Shown piece after piece: positions 1 through 7,245 of a stretch of DNA of 41,680 nt. Each line of letters starts with the position of its first letter. Position 1 is the stretch's first letter. A model generated the notes under the pieces. That model saw nothing but the letters and a program-made list of their open reading frames with translations, was not told the origin of the DNA and did no database searches. A program made the position numbers and the translations under genes. Origin of the DNA: an uncultured Collinsella sp. (lineage in GTDB: Bacteria; Actinomycetota; Coriobacteriia; Coriobacteriales; Coriobacteriaceae); contig CAAECF010000045.1 in assembly GCA_900754275.1 (NCBI GenBank), forward strand, positions 1 to 41,680, given 5' to 3'.

Positions 1-7
1 AGAGTTG

Positions 8-47
8 CGGGCTCTGTCTCTATATGGGACAGAGCCCGTTTCTATTT
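8..47 (+). terminator. Rho-independent terminator of a gene left of the window
   Basis: An 11-bp perfect stem (8-18 paired with 28-38) encloses a 9-nt loop and is followed by a T-rich stretch. It probably ends a plus-strand transcript that enters from outside the window. Confidence 0.7.
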
Positions 48-112
48 AGGTGGTGCGCCATCGGGTTAGCGCCCATCCCGTTTTTGGTTTGTCTCGTCCT
101 CCAGTTTGTCTA

Positions 113-239
113 AATCTGTAACACCAAGACCGATATTCGGCATCTAACTGTTACAGATTGAGATGAAACTTAGGGTGTTTTAGGAATATCTTGATCTGTA
201 ACATGTAGAAGCGGAATAGGCCTCTTGCTGTTGCAGATC
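113..239. repeat. Two copies of a 47-nt hairpin unit
   Basis: Unit 1 (113-159) has perfect 10-bp arms AATCTGTAAC and GTTACAGATT around a 27-nt loop. Unit 2 (193-239) has arms GATCTGTAAC and GTTGCAGATC, with one G-T wobble, also around a 27-nt loop. The equal loop length and the paired change at the arm ends (A-T in one unit, G-C in the other) indicate a structured element rather than chance. Function unknown. Confidence 0.6.
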
Positions 240-310
240 GAGACAAGGGCGGGCGCGGATCTGGATGTCCTGCTCGAGCGTGGATTTCTGGATACGCGAG
301 CGAAGAAAAT

Positions 311-339
311 CTCCCGACCGGAGAACGAGCGTGGATAAT
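311..339 (+). repeat. Left copy of 29-nt direct repeat bracketing the bgl cassette
   Basis: This segment matches 4362-4390 at 26 of 29 positions, in the same orientation. Each copy contains GAGCGTGGATAAT. Together they bracket the PTS/GH1/RpiR module. A partial relative (CGAGCGTGGAT) lies near 275-285. Confidence 0.65.
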
Positions 340-395
340 TAACTTGGATAGGGAGCTAAGGTAAACACCGATTGTCTATCGACGGCTTTAGAAAC

Positions 396-430
396 AACGG
401 CCCCGATTTCATTGTGGAATCGGGGCCGTT
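396..430 (-). terminator. Terminator of the bgl operon
   Basis: A perfect 13-bp GC-rich stem (396-408 with 418-430) with a 9-nt loop lies about 100 nt beyond the stop of the minus-strand PTS gene. The T tract on the minus strand is short, so termination may be partial. Confidence 0.6.
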
Positions 431-531
431 TGTGCCTCAGGAATCCGAATGGATTAATCGAGCTCCTAAGGAACTTCTTGGGTTCTTGCTAATGGTCTGC
501 CGAGGATGTCCCCAATGCAAACAGCGGGCAT

Positions 532-1932
532 CTACTCAATATAGCTGGGGTTCTTCTTGATGATCACGCGTGCAGCGATGAAGGAGACGACGATGGCGAT
601 GATGGCGACAACGCATGCCAGCACGAAGTTACCCATGGACCCATCGGGAGCGATAAAGATGAGTGCCGAAAGAAGGCCGGGGCATGCTCCCGCAACATAC
701 TCTTTCAGAACAAAGATGCCTGCAGGGAGTCCAGCGCAGAGCGCGCCGATTGCCGTGCCGACAAGCAGGCGGGGACGCTCGATGAGGCAACCGTAGAACG
801 CGGGCTCGGTTACGCCACAGAGTGCGGTGACGGCAACCGTGGTGACCATACCCCTCTTCTCTTTGTTTCCCTTCATGGCAGTTGCCAGGGCGAGGCTCGT
901 GCCGCCAATGCAGAGGTTCGAGATGAATCCAAAGATAATGGGTGCCCAACCGAGCTGCGCCAGGCTCGTAACTTCGATTGCGATGTAAGCCTTATCGAGA
1001 CCGAGCATGACGAAATAGGGGTTAAGGGCTGCCAGGATCGGAGTAGCGATAAATGCCACGTTGTCCATAAGCCACGTGACGGCATCGCTCAGCGCGTAGC
1101 CCATCATGCTGCCGGCGGGGCCAAGGATAATAAGCTCGACGGGCACGACGATGATCATGGTGAGCAGCGGCTTCAAGAACAGTTTGGTAACGTCGGGAAT
1201 AATCTTCTGAAGGCCGCGGTCGACAAAGTACATGAATACAACGCCCAGTACGATGGGCACTACCGTACTCGAATAGTCGTTCGTCGGGATGGGAATACCA
1301 AGAAAGTCGAGACCCTCGGCACCGCTAATGGACGAGCTGATCATGATCGCGCCCAGCAATGCGCCCATGATGGGCTGCATCTTCATGACGGCCGCGAGCT
1401 GATAACCAAGATAAACGGGTAAGAAGCTAAACGAAGCGCTAAAGATCGCCAACAGGACCTGGGCGGTTCCGCTATCGGTGCTCAATCCGCAATAATTGAC
1501 CAGGAGATTCTTGATCGAAAGAATGAGTCCGCCAACGATGAGCGCCGGGACGATGGGCATGAATACCTGTGCAGAGACGTTCCCGAATTTCTCAATCAAG
1601 CCCATGGCGGTGTTACCGCTTTTAATGCCTTCTGCAAGGTCTTTGGCGGTTTGGGCATCGTCGGCAACCGTGCCACCGCCGACTTCGATTCCCGCGAAGT
1701 CGAGGAAGTCGTTGTAAGCCTCGGTGACGTTGGGGCCGATGATCACCTGAAGCTGGCCACCGCTGACTACTGCCCCGAGCGCCTGATCGGCCGATTTGGC
1801 GAGCTGGAGATCGATGATCGAGGTGTCTCGTGCGTCGATGCGAAGGCGCGTCGCACAATGAGTTACCGATGTAATGTTCTCTTTGCCGCCAACAGCCTTT
1901 AGGACTGTTTCGGACATTGCCTGATATTTCAT
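532..1932 (-). CDS. PTS beta-glucoside-type EIIBC permease, no EIIA domain
   Basis: Membrane sugar permease of the phosphotransferase system (glucose/beta-glucoside family), which imports and phosphorylates an aryl- or alkyl-beta-glucoside. An N-terminal EIIB domain (about residues 1-85) carries the HCATRLR motif with the phosphorylatable Cys26. The rest is a multi-spanning EIIC domain, including the conserved GVTEPAFYG segment in its later part. Many BglF/BglP relatives end in an EIIA domain; this 466-residue protein stops right after the last hydrophobic helix, so the phosphoryl group must come from another protein, plausibly the free EIIA at 18786-19349. The start is supported by AGGAGA 7 nt upstream. 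The gene lies 9 nt after the 6-phospho-beta-glucosidase and is co-transcribed with it. Substrate is inferred from the neighbouring GH1 enzyme. Confidence 0.9.
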   Translation of the reverse strand: MKYQAMSETVLKAVGGKENITSVTHCATRLRIDARDTSIIDLQLAKSADQALGAVVSGGQLQVIIGPNVTEAYNDFLDFAGIEVGGGTVADDAQTAKDLAEGIKSGNTAMGLIEKFGNVSAQVFMPIVPALIVGGLILSIKNLLVNYCGLSTDSGTAQVLLAIFSASFSFLPVYLGYQLAAVMKMQPIMGALLGAIMISSSISGAEGLDFLGIPIPTNDYSSTVVPIVLGVVFMYFVDRGLQKIIPDVTKLFLKPLLTMIIVVPVELIILGPAGSMMGYALSDAVTWLMDNVAFIATPILAALNPYFVMLGLDKAYIAIEVTSLAQLGWAPIIFGFISNLCIGGTSLALATAMKGNKEKRGMVTTVAVTALCGVTEPAFYGCLIERPRLLVGTAIGALCAGLPAGIFVLKEYVAGACPGLLSALIFIAPDGSMGNFVLACVVAIIAIVVSFIAARVIIKKNPSYIE

Positions 1933-1941
1933 CTCTTTCTC

Positions 1942-3360
1942 CTAACCTTCCTGCTCCTGATACTTCGAGATAAGGTCTCGGTACCAATACCAGCTCTTTT
2001 TGGGGGTGCGCTCCAGATTGTTCTCGAAGTCGATATGGACAAGTCCGTATCGTTTTTCGTAGCCGTTGATCCAGCTATACAGATCCATCGTCGACCAGAG
2101 GTAGTAGCCCTCAACGCGCGCGCCGTCGCGCTTAGCCCTCATCATGTGCTCGATGAACTGGCCCAGAAGCTCGATGCGGTCATCATCGTGGATCATTCCG
2201 TCTGCGTCTGGTTGCTCATAGGCGCCATGTCCGTTTTCCGTAATAAAGATGCGGGGCGCGTCATAGCGCTCGTGGACATCCATGATGGTTGAATACATGC
2301 AACCTGGGAGTATTTCGCGGCCCCATTTATTGCGGGGAACATTGCTGTCGCGGGCGCTTTCAAACAAGGGCGCAATGCATTTTCCTTCGACCTTTTTGCT
2401 CGAACCGCCCTTATTGTTCGCCGAAACGGCAAGCTCTCCACCGTGCCAGTCGGTTACATACTCTCGGCAATACACGTTGAGTCCAATAAAATCGACTTTA
2501 CCGTCTCTGAATTCTTCTACGTCATTTGGGGATCGATAGAGCGAGACGCCAAGTTTTTCAAGGATTTCGTCCATTTCTGGCGGCAGTTGACCCTGAAGCG
2601 CTGGTGCCAGAATCATGCGATTGGCGAAAAAGTCTGCGTATCGAAATACGTCATCAGGGTGCTCGGTTGCCGGGTCGAGTTCGACAACGCCGCCATCGTG
2701 GACGGCGCCGATGATGCCGTCGTAGCCCATTTGACGATATGTTCGGACTGCGAGTGCGCTTGCGCGCATCAGGTTGTACTGAAACTGCATGTACGACTGA
2801 ACGTCGAGCGATCGATTGGGGGGATAGTTGCCCAACATGTTTACGCAGTAGCTGTAGAAATGCGGCTCGTTAACGGTAGCCCAGATTTTGACGCGGTCTC
2901 CAAAGCGCTCAAAGCAAATCTTGGCGTATTTGCAGAACCACTCTGCCATGTCATTGTTCAGCCATCCGCCTTTGCAAGCAAGCGTGAATGGCAGGTCGTA
3001 ATGGAACAGCGTAACGTTGGGCTCTATGCCATTTTCGAGGCAGCAATCAATGACCCGATTATAAAAATCGATACCCTCTTCATTCACTTCGCCGATACCC
3101 GTGGGGATGATTCGACTCCATGAAAGAGAGAAGCGATAGGTGTTTTGTCCGCCTTCTTTCATCATGCGGATATCTTCTTCATAGCGATGGTAGAAGTCGC
3201 AAGATACATCACCGTCAACATGGTTGATGTTCTTATTGCTTGTGTGGCTAAAGAAATCCCACTCGCCAAGGCCTTTGTCGTCTTCGTTCCAGGCACCCTC
3301 GCACTGATAAGACGCCGTGGCGGAACCCCAGAGAAACGGCATGTTGTTCACGTTGCCCAT
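1942..3360 (-). CDS. 6-phospho-beta-glucosidase, GH1
   Basis: Cytoplasmic family GH1 glycosidase that hydrolyses the 6-phospho-beta-glucoside delivered by the PTS. In the 472-residue form chosen here, the acid/base glutamate is E165 in TVNEPH and the nucleophile is E375 in ITENG. The phosphate-binding triad typical of the 6-phospho enzymes is present in SWINGYEKRY as S429, K436 and Y438; non-phospho GH1 enzymes lack it. The start at 3360 is preferred because AAGGGGA lies 5-6 nt upstream; an in-frame ATG 18 nt earlier has no such site. It is the first gene of the bgl operon and diverges from the RpiR regulator. It could act on beta-glucosides or beta-galactosides; the triad alone does not decide. 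Confidence 0.93.
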   Translation of the reverse strand: MGNVNNMPFLWGSATASYQCEGAWNEDDKGLGEWDFFSHTSNKNINHVDGDVSCDFYHRYEEDIRMMKEGGQNTYRFSLSWSRIIPTGIGEVNEEGIDFYNRVIDCCLENGIEPNVTLFHYDLPFTLACKGGWLNNDMAEWFCKYAKICFERFGDRVKIWATVNEPHFYSYCVNMLGNYPPNRSLDVQSYMQFQYNLMRASALAVRTYRQMGYDGIIGAVHDGGVVELDPATEHPDDVFRYADFFANRMILAPALQGQLPPEMDEILEKLGVSLYRSPNDVEEFRDGKVDFIGLNVYCREYVTDWHGGELAVSANNKGGSSKKVEGKCIAPLFESARDSNVPRNKWGREILPGCMYSTIMDVHERYDAPRIFITENGHGAYEQPDADGMIHDDDRIELLGQFIEHMMRAKRDGARVEGYYLWSTMDLYSWINGYEKRYGLVHIDFENNLERTPKKSWYWYRDLISKYQEQEG

Positions 3361-3431
3361 GAATCCCCTTTCCATCATTCAACACGGTGGATACGTGTGG
3401 CGGAATTACGATTAAGATGACGTCAACTGAT

Positions 3432-3469
3432 TTGAATCATAGGAGAACGACCAAAGCTGTTTGATTCAA
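3432..3469. promoter_or_regulatory. Candidate operator between bgl operon and its regulator
   Basis: TTGAATCA (3432-3439) and its reverse complement TGATTCAA (3462-3469) form an inverted repeat with a 22-nt spacer in the divergent promoter region. RpiR-family regulators commonly bind such paired sites near their own genes. Assignment is by position only. TATGAT at 3479-3484 could be the -10 box of the regulator gene, which would fit the GTG start at 3512. Confidence 0.4.
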
Positions 3470-3511
3470 TAAATGAACTATGATTTCGAGGAGAGCGGAA
3501 AGAGGGATCAC

Positions 3512-4345
3512 GTGAATATCAATGACTTCGATGTGCTCAATCGCATTAGCTCCATCATCAACAGCGAGTTTGGGTCAAACGATGCCGCCATCGCTCGATA
3601 TCTCGTCGCTCACATTAGGCGTTCGAGCGAAATCAATGTTGCCGCAATAACCCGCGATGCATTCGTGACCCGTTCCGCTGTTCGTCGTTTCTGCAATCGA
3701 TTGGGCTACCAGTCTCTTAGCGATTTGAAAGAATCATTTACTCAATCAGTCTTTCCAAGCGACTTAAGCCATCGAGAGGAGGAATTTGGCTACGAGGAGT
3801 ACAGGGCAGAGCTCGACGTTCGCATGATCGAGATGTTCGCTGAGGTTGAAAGCGGCGTGTCCGATATTGCTATTAAGCACCTTGCCGACGAAATTGATGG
3901 CCATAAAAACGTTGAAATCTGGTGCACCAATAATGTGAGCGCCAATCTCGTACGATTTCAGCAGGAAATGTTTTATGCGGGCAAGATAGTTCGCATAGTT
4001 GCTGGGGCTAACGTCGCGGAATTGAAAAACATGGGAGATGCTTCGCAGTCATTGATAATTCTCGTATCGGTCTCCGGGCTATTTGCGTCACAGGCGCGTG
4101 AGTATCTTGATTGCCGTTCGGGCAGGAAGATTCTAATTACTGCGTTTAGCAACGATGACAAATCGAGGTCTTTTGACCGTATATATCGTCTTGGTAATGC
4201 GGGAAACGGAATTGACCGACTCGGCGTTTATTCGAAATATGCCATGACTTATTTCTTCGACTTGCTATCGTCGTGTTACTTGAGTCGCTACCCCTGCACC
4301 AAGGGTGAGCCGCTCTATGGGTCTACTTTGGCCTGGCCCGAGTAG
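3512..4345 (+). CDS. RpiR/MurR-family transcriptional regulator
   Basis: A sugar-phosphate responsive regulator. The N-terminal helix-turn-helix of the RpiR type covers roughly residues 5-70 (note AAITRDAFVTRSAVRRFCNR). A C-terminal SIS-type domain, expected to sense a phosphosugar, follows from about residue 115. It is divergent from the bgl operon and is its most likely regulator, with 6-phospho-glucoside or glucose-6-phosphate as a candidate ligand. The GTG start at 3512 is chosen because AAAGAGGGA lies just upstream. An in-frame ATG at 3473 would add 13 residues but has no ribosome binding site and would overlap the probable -10 box. Whether it activates or represses cannot be read from the sequence. 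Confidence 0.85.
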   Translation: MNINDFDVLNRISSIINSEFGSNDAAIARYLVAHIRRSSEINVAAITRDAFVTRSAVRRFCNRLGYQSLSDLKESFTQSVFPSDLSHREEEFGYEEYRAELDVRMIEMFAEVESGVSDIAIKHLADEIDGHKNVEIWCTNNVSANLVRFQQEMFYAGKIVRIVAGANVAELKNMGDASQSLIILVSVSGLFASQAREYLDCRSGRKILITAFSNDDKSRSFDRIYRLGNAGNGIDRLGVYSKYAMTYFFDLLSSCYLSRYPCTKGEPLYGSTLAWPE

Positions 4346-4361
4346 TTGCGGCTCTATAGTT

Positions 4362-4390
4362 CTCCCGTCTGGAGAATGAGCGTGGATAAT
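4362..4390 (+). repeat. Right copy of 29-nt direct repeat bracketing the bgl cassette
   Basis: Same orientation as 311-339 with three mismatches. The 3' half doubles as the left arm of the inverted repeat at 4378-4441. Confidence 0.65.
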
Positions 4391-4466
4391 CTGCCACTTT
4401 GGCCTTGGGGGCACACCAAAAGTGGGAGATTATCCACGCTCGATTTCAAACGGGAGATTATCCACG
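4378..4466. repeat. Inverted and direct copies of a GAGCGTGGATAATCT unit
   Basis: GAGCGTGGATAATCT (4378-4392) is exactly inverted at 4427-4441. Inside, CCACTTT-GG and CC-AAAAGTGG continue the pairing, giving an imperfect stem of about 25 bp. A further copy, CGGGAGATTATCCACGCTCG, follows at 4451-4470. Each unit contains TTATCCACG, one base from the DnaA box TTATCCACA. Confidence 0.65.
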
Positions 4467-4684
4467 CTCGATCGATCCAGGGAAGCCCGATCTCGACCTA
4501 TATATAGGTGCAAATGAGTCGTTATCGAAGTTCGTTCCAGCCAGCGTACTCCACTACGACAAAGTGTTCCCTCGGGAAATGTTACCGCTACATGCAAATC
4601 CACCATCCTTCATATCCAAACACAGCAAAACCGCAGGTCAAAGGTATATAGATACGCCCGGAACCGTGTATCTAGAGGTTTTCG

Positions 4685-4714
4685 TTGACAGCCCCCAAGG
4701 TTGCATCGTATTAT
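4685..4714 (+). promoter_or_regulatory. Promoter of the tRNA-tuf transcript
   Basis: TTGACA (4685-4690) and TATTAT (4709-4714) are separated by 18 nt and lie about 60 nt before tRNA-Tyr. The block GAGGTTTTC directly before the -35 box recurs at the rpmG promoter. Confidence 0.75.
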
Positions 4715-4776
4715 CTTTTTCGTTCGCGGGGGCGGCGGTCCAAAAGACCAAAGGACCTGCGGATACTTGAACGATT

Positions 4777-4858
4777 GGGAGTTTGCCCGAGTGGTTAATG
4801 GGGACGGGCTGTAAACCCGTTGGCTCTGCCTACATAGGTTCGAATCCTATAGCTCCCA
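4777..4858 (+). tRNA. tRNA-Tyr (GTA)
   Basis: Type II tRNA with long variable arm. The acceptor stem 4777-4783 pairs with 4851-4857. The anticodon loop CTGTAAA gives anticodon GTA. The 3' CCA is not fully encoded. Confidence 0.93.
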
Positions 4859-4868
4859 CCCGTCAAGT

Positions 4869-4944
4869 GCCTGTATAGCTCAGTCGGTAGAGCACTTCGT
4901 TGGTAACGAAGAGGTCACCAGTTCAAGTCTGGTTGCAGGCTCCA
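4869..4944 (+). tRNA. tRNA-Thr (GGT)
   Basis: Standard cloverleaf. The acceptor GCCTGTA (4869-4875) pairs with TGCAGGC (4934-4940). The anticodon loop TTGGTAA gives GGT. CCA is encoded at 4942-4944. Confidence 0.95.
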
Positions 4945-4947
4945 TCC

Positions 4948-5024
4948 GGCGGTGTAGCTCAGTTGGTTAGAGCCCACGGTTCATACCCGTGGCGTCACTG
5001 GTTCGAATCCAGTCACCGCTACCA
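4948..5024 (+). tRNA. tRNA-Met (CAT)
   Basis: Cloverleaf with acceptor GGCGGTG pairing with CACCGCT. The anticodon is CAT and CCA is encoded at 5022-5024. The acceptor begins with a G-T pair rather than the C-A mismatch of initiators, so it is read as elongator tRNA-Met. Confidence 0.93.
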
Positions 5025-5120
5025 TAGGTAACACGGTGGCTTCTCAATAATATGTTGAGAGGCCACTATGGTATAAAGGCAAAGTCCCGTCCGGGGACGA
5101 CCTGTTTAGAGGAGGGCTTT

Positions 5121-6311
5121 ATGGCCAAAGAGAAGTTTGAGCGCACTAAGCCGCATGTTAACATCGGCACCATTGGTCACGTCGACCACGGCAAGACCAC
5201 GCTGACCGCTGCCATCACCAAGGTTCTCTCCGAGACCGAGGGCTGCAAGGCTGACTTTACGGCGTTCGAGAACATCGACAAGGCTCCCGAGGAGCGCGAG
5301 CGCGGCATTACGATCTCCGTCTCCCACGTTGAGTACGAGACCGCTTCCCGTCACTACGCTCACGTTGACTGCCCGGGCCACGCTGACTACGTCAAGAACA
5401 TGATCTCCGGCGCTGCTCAGATGGACGGTGCTATCCTGGTCATCGCTGCTACCGACGGCCCCATGGCTCAGACTCGCGAGCACATCCTGCTCGCCCGTCA
5501 GGTCGGCGTTCCCTACATCGTCGTCTTCCTGAACAAGTGCGACATGGTCGACGATGACGAGCTTATCGACCTCGTCGAGATGGAGACCCGTGAGCTCCTC
5601 TCCGAGTACGATTTCCCCGGCGACGACATCCCCGTCATCCGTGGTTCCGCTCTGGGCGCTCTCGAGGGCGACGCCAAGTGGATGGACGCTATCCGCGAGC
5701 TCATGAACGCCGTCGACGAGTACATCCCGACGCCTGCTCGTAACAACGACCTCCCGTTCCTGATGGCCGTTGAGGACGTTATGACCATCTCCGGCCGTGG
5801 TACTGTTGCTACCGGCCGTGTCGAGCGCGGTGAGCTCAAGCTCAACGAGCCCGTCGAGATCGTCGGCATCAAGGATACCCAGAACACCGTCGTTACCGGT
5901 ATCGAGATGTTCCGTAAGTCCATGGACTTCTGCGAGGCTGGCGACAACGTCGGTCTGCTGCTCCGCGGCATCAAGCGCGAGGACATCGAGCGCGGCCAGG
6001 TTCTCTGCAAGCCCGGTTCGGTTACCCCGCACACCAAGTTCACCGGCGAGATCTACGTTCTGACCAAGGAGGAGGGCGGCCGTCACACCCCGTTCTTCGA
6101 TGGTTATCGTCCTCAGTTCTACTTCCGTACCACCGACGTTACCGGTACGGTCAAGCTCCCCGAGGGCACCGAGATGGCTATGCCTGGTGACCACATCACC
6201 ATCGAGGGCGACCTCATCCACCCGATCGCCATGGAGGAGGGCCTGCGCTTCGCTATCCGCGAGGGTGGCCACACCGTCGGTTCGGGCATCGTCTCCACGA
6301 TCATTGAGTAA
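5121..6311 (+). CDS. tuf: Elongation factor Tu
   Basis: GTPase that delivers aminoacyl-tRNA to the ribosomal A site. The 396-residue length is standard. G1 is GHVDHGKT, G3 is DCPGHADY, G4 is NKCD and G5 is SALG, followed by the two beta-barrel domains ending in GHTVGSGIVSTIIE. The start ATGGCCAAAGAG at 5121 follows AGAGGAGG; an upstream in-frame start would add a tail foreign to EF-Tu. It follows three tRNA genes and is probably co-transcribed with them, an arrangement known in other bacteria. Codon use is strongly biased, as expected for a very highly expressed gene. Confidence 0.99.
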   Translation: MAKEKFERTKPHVNIGTIGHVDHGKTTLTAAITKVLSETEGCKADFTAFENIDKAPEERERGITISVSHVEYETASRHYAHVDCPGHADYVKNMISGAAQMDGAILVIAATDGPMAQTREHILLARQVGVPYIVVFLNKCDMVDDDELIDLVEMETRELLSEYDFPGDDIPVIRGSALGALEGDAKWMDAIRELMNAVDEYIPTPARNNDLPFLMAVEDVMTISGRGTVATGRVERGELKLNEPVEIVGIKDTQNTVVTGIEMFRKSMDFCEAGDNVGLLLRGIKREDIERGQVLCKPGSVTPHTKFTGEIYVLTKEEGGRHTPFFDGYRPQFYFRTTDVTGTVKLPEGTEMAMPGDHITIEGDLIHPIAMEEGLRFAIREGGHTVGSGIVSTIIE

Positions 6312-6335
6312 ATTAGCTCTCTGATAGTTGACTTA

Positions 6336-6372
6336 GAGAACCCGGCACTTATATGGGTGCCGGGTTCTTTTC
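6336..6372 (+). terminator. tuf terminator
   Basis: An 11-bp stem (GAACCCGGCAC, 6338-6348, with 6357-6367) is followed by TTTTCT, 25 nt after the tuf stop. Confidence 0.9.
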
Positions 6373-6513
6373 TGCAATGGATATTGAGCCGTTGCTGGTG
6401 TCGAGAGGATCAATAATGGTCCTGGTTGCACCGTCGATTAGCTCTCGATGGCTTCATTGATGTGTTCCAAATATGAATGGATCCACCGAGAACCAATTGA
6501 TTCGAGGTTTTCA

Positions 6514-6541
6514 TTGACAGCACTTACATAGAGCTGATAAA
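6514..6541 (+). promoter_or_regulatory. Promoter of rpmG-tRNA-Trp-secE-nusG
   Basis: TTGACA (6514-6519) is followed after 16 nt by GATAAA (6536-6541). The bases GAGGTTTTCATTGACAGC match the tRNA-tuf promoter at 17 of 18 positions. Confidence 0.65.
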
Positions 6542-6588
6542 GTACCATCTCGTGCCCGTACGGGGCGGAAATGAAAGGTTCAGGATAA

Positions 6589-6738
6589 ATGCGTACTCTA
6601 GTTACTCTTGCGTGCACTGAGTGCAAGCGCCGCAACTATACGACCACCAAGAACAAGTCGACCATGCCTGATCGTATGGAGATCAAGAAGTATTGCCCCT
6701 GGTGCCGTCACCACACGCTGCACAAAGAGACTCGCTAG
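6589..6738 (+). CDS. rpmG: 50S ribosomal protein L33
   Basis: A 49-residue large-subunit protein, starting MRTLVTLACTECKRRNY and ending HHTLHKETR. Two Cys pairs (CTEC near residue 9 and CPWC near residue 37) form the zinc ribbon of the zinc-binding L33 form. The ATG at 6589 follows GAAAGG and CAGGA; a nearby ATG at 6571 is stopped after five codons. It opens the rpmG-tRNA-Trp-secE-nusG cluster, a common bacterial order. Confidence 0.96.
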   Translation: MRTLVTLACTECKRRNYTTTKNKSTMPDRMEIKKYCPWCRHHTLHKETR

Positions 6739-6751
6739 TCTCTAGTCACAT

Positions 6752-6827
6752 ACGCCAGTAGTTCAATTGGTAGAGCATCGGTCTCCAAAACCGAGTGTTG
6801 AGGGTTCGAGTCCTTCCTGGCGTGCCA
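6752..6827 (+). tRNA. tRNA-Trp (CCA)
   Basis: Acceptor ACGCCAG (6752-6758) pairs with CTGGCGT (6817-6823). The anticodon loop TCTCCAAAA gives CCA. The 3' CCA is encoded at 6825-6827. It sits between rpmG and secE. Confidence 0.95.
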
Positions 6828-6836
6828 GTCATTATT

Positions 6837-6868
6837 CCGTAAGCTCCCACTTGGGGGCTTACGGTTTA
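6837..6868 (+). terminator. Hairpin between tRNA-Trp and secE
   Basis: A 12-bp stem (6837-6848 with 6853-6864, one G-T pair) has a tight 4-nt loop and only a short T run (TTTA). It is probably a partial terminator or an RNA-processing hairpin, since secE has no obvious promoter of its own. Confidence 0.5.
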
Positions 6869-6903
6869 CTCATGTATAAGCGCATTGCGCGGAGGTAACC
6901 CAA

Positions 6904-7242
6904 ATGGCCAACAAGAAGAACAAGAAGAAGGCTCAGCAGCCGGCACCTGCCAACAGCGCTGCCGCCAACTCCAAGGTTGAGGCCAAGAAGGCCGTTGCCA
7001 AGAAGAACGAGAAGGCTGCGAAGTCCAAGAAGAACGAGAAGCCTGGTTTCTTCGCCCGCACCAAGAAATATTTCGCTTCGGTCAAGTCCGAGATGAAGCG
7101 TGTCACGTGGCCCGATAAGAAGGAGCTCGTGAACTACTCGGTCGTCGTCTGCGCTTCTCTGGTCGTCGTCGGCGTCGTCATCGCTCTGCTCGATGCTGGC
7201 TTTGGCGAGGCTCTTGCTCTGTTCTCTGGATTGAGGGGCTAA
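6904..7242 (+). CDS. secE: Preprotein translocase subunit SecE
   Basis: Small essential subunit of the SecYEG translocon. The 112-residue protein has a long Lys/Ala-rich N-terminal tail (about residues 1-48), then the amphipathic helix with the conserved VKSEMKRVTWPDKKEL segment, and one membrane helix (about residues 78-98). The start follows GGAGG. It ends 3 nt before nusG, which has its ribosome binding site inside the secE end, so the two are translated together. The basic tail is longer than in many single-helix SecE proteins but typical of high-GC Gram-positives. Confidence 0.96.
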   Translation: MANKKNKKKAQQPAPANSAAANSKVEAKKAVAKKNEKAAKSKKNEKPGFFARTKKYFASVKSEMKRVTWPDKKELVNYSVVVCASLVVVGVVIALLDAGFGEALALFSGLRG

Positions 7243-7245
7243 ACC

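Larger units (their letters stand above)
48..531. other. Gene-free stretch with small repeats
   Basis: I see no credible gene here. Short open frames lack a ribosome binding site and overlap hairpins. The stretch holds two related 47-nt hairpin units (113-159, 193-239), one copy of the 29-nt repeat that recurs on the far side of the bgl cassette (311-339), and the terminator of the PTS operon (396-430). Confidence 0.7.
4346..4776. other. Gene-free stretch: repeats and tRNA-tuf promoter
   Basis: No credible gene. An open frame of about 120 codons from 4399 runs through the repeats and the promoter and resembles nothing known to me. The stretch holds the right copy of the 29-nt direct repeat, a large inverted repeat (4378-4441), a further TTATCCACG copy (4458-4466), about 200 nt without recognisable features, and the promoter at 4685-4714. 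Confidence 0.7.

Noticed and set aside
4399..4770. Possible 123-codon gene before the tRNAs
   Set aside because: It begins inside the inverted repeats, runs across the tRNA promoter, has no ribosome binding site and resembles no family.
5106..6272. Long open frame antisense to tuf
   Set aside because: It mirrors the strong codon bias of EF-Tu, has low-complexity Val/Leu/Asp content and no ribosome binding site.
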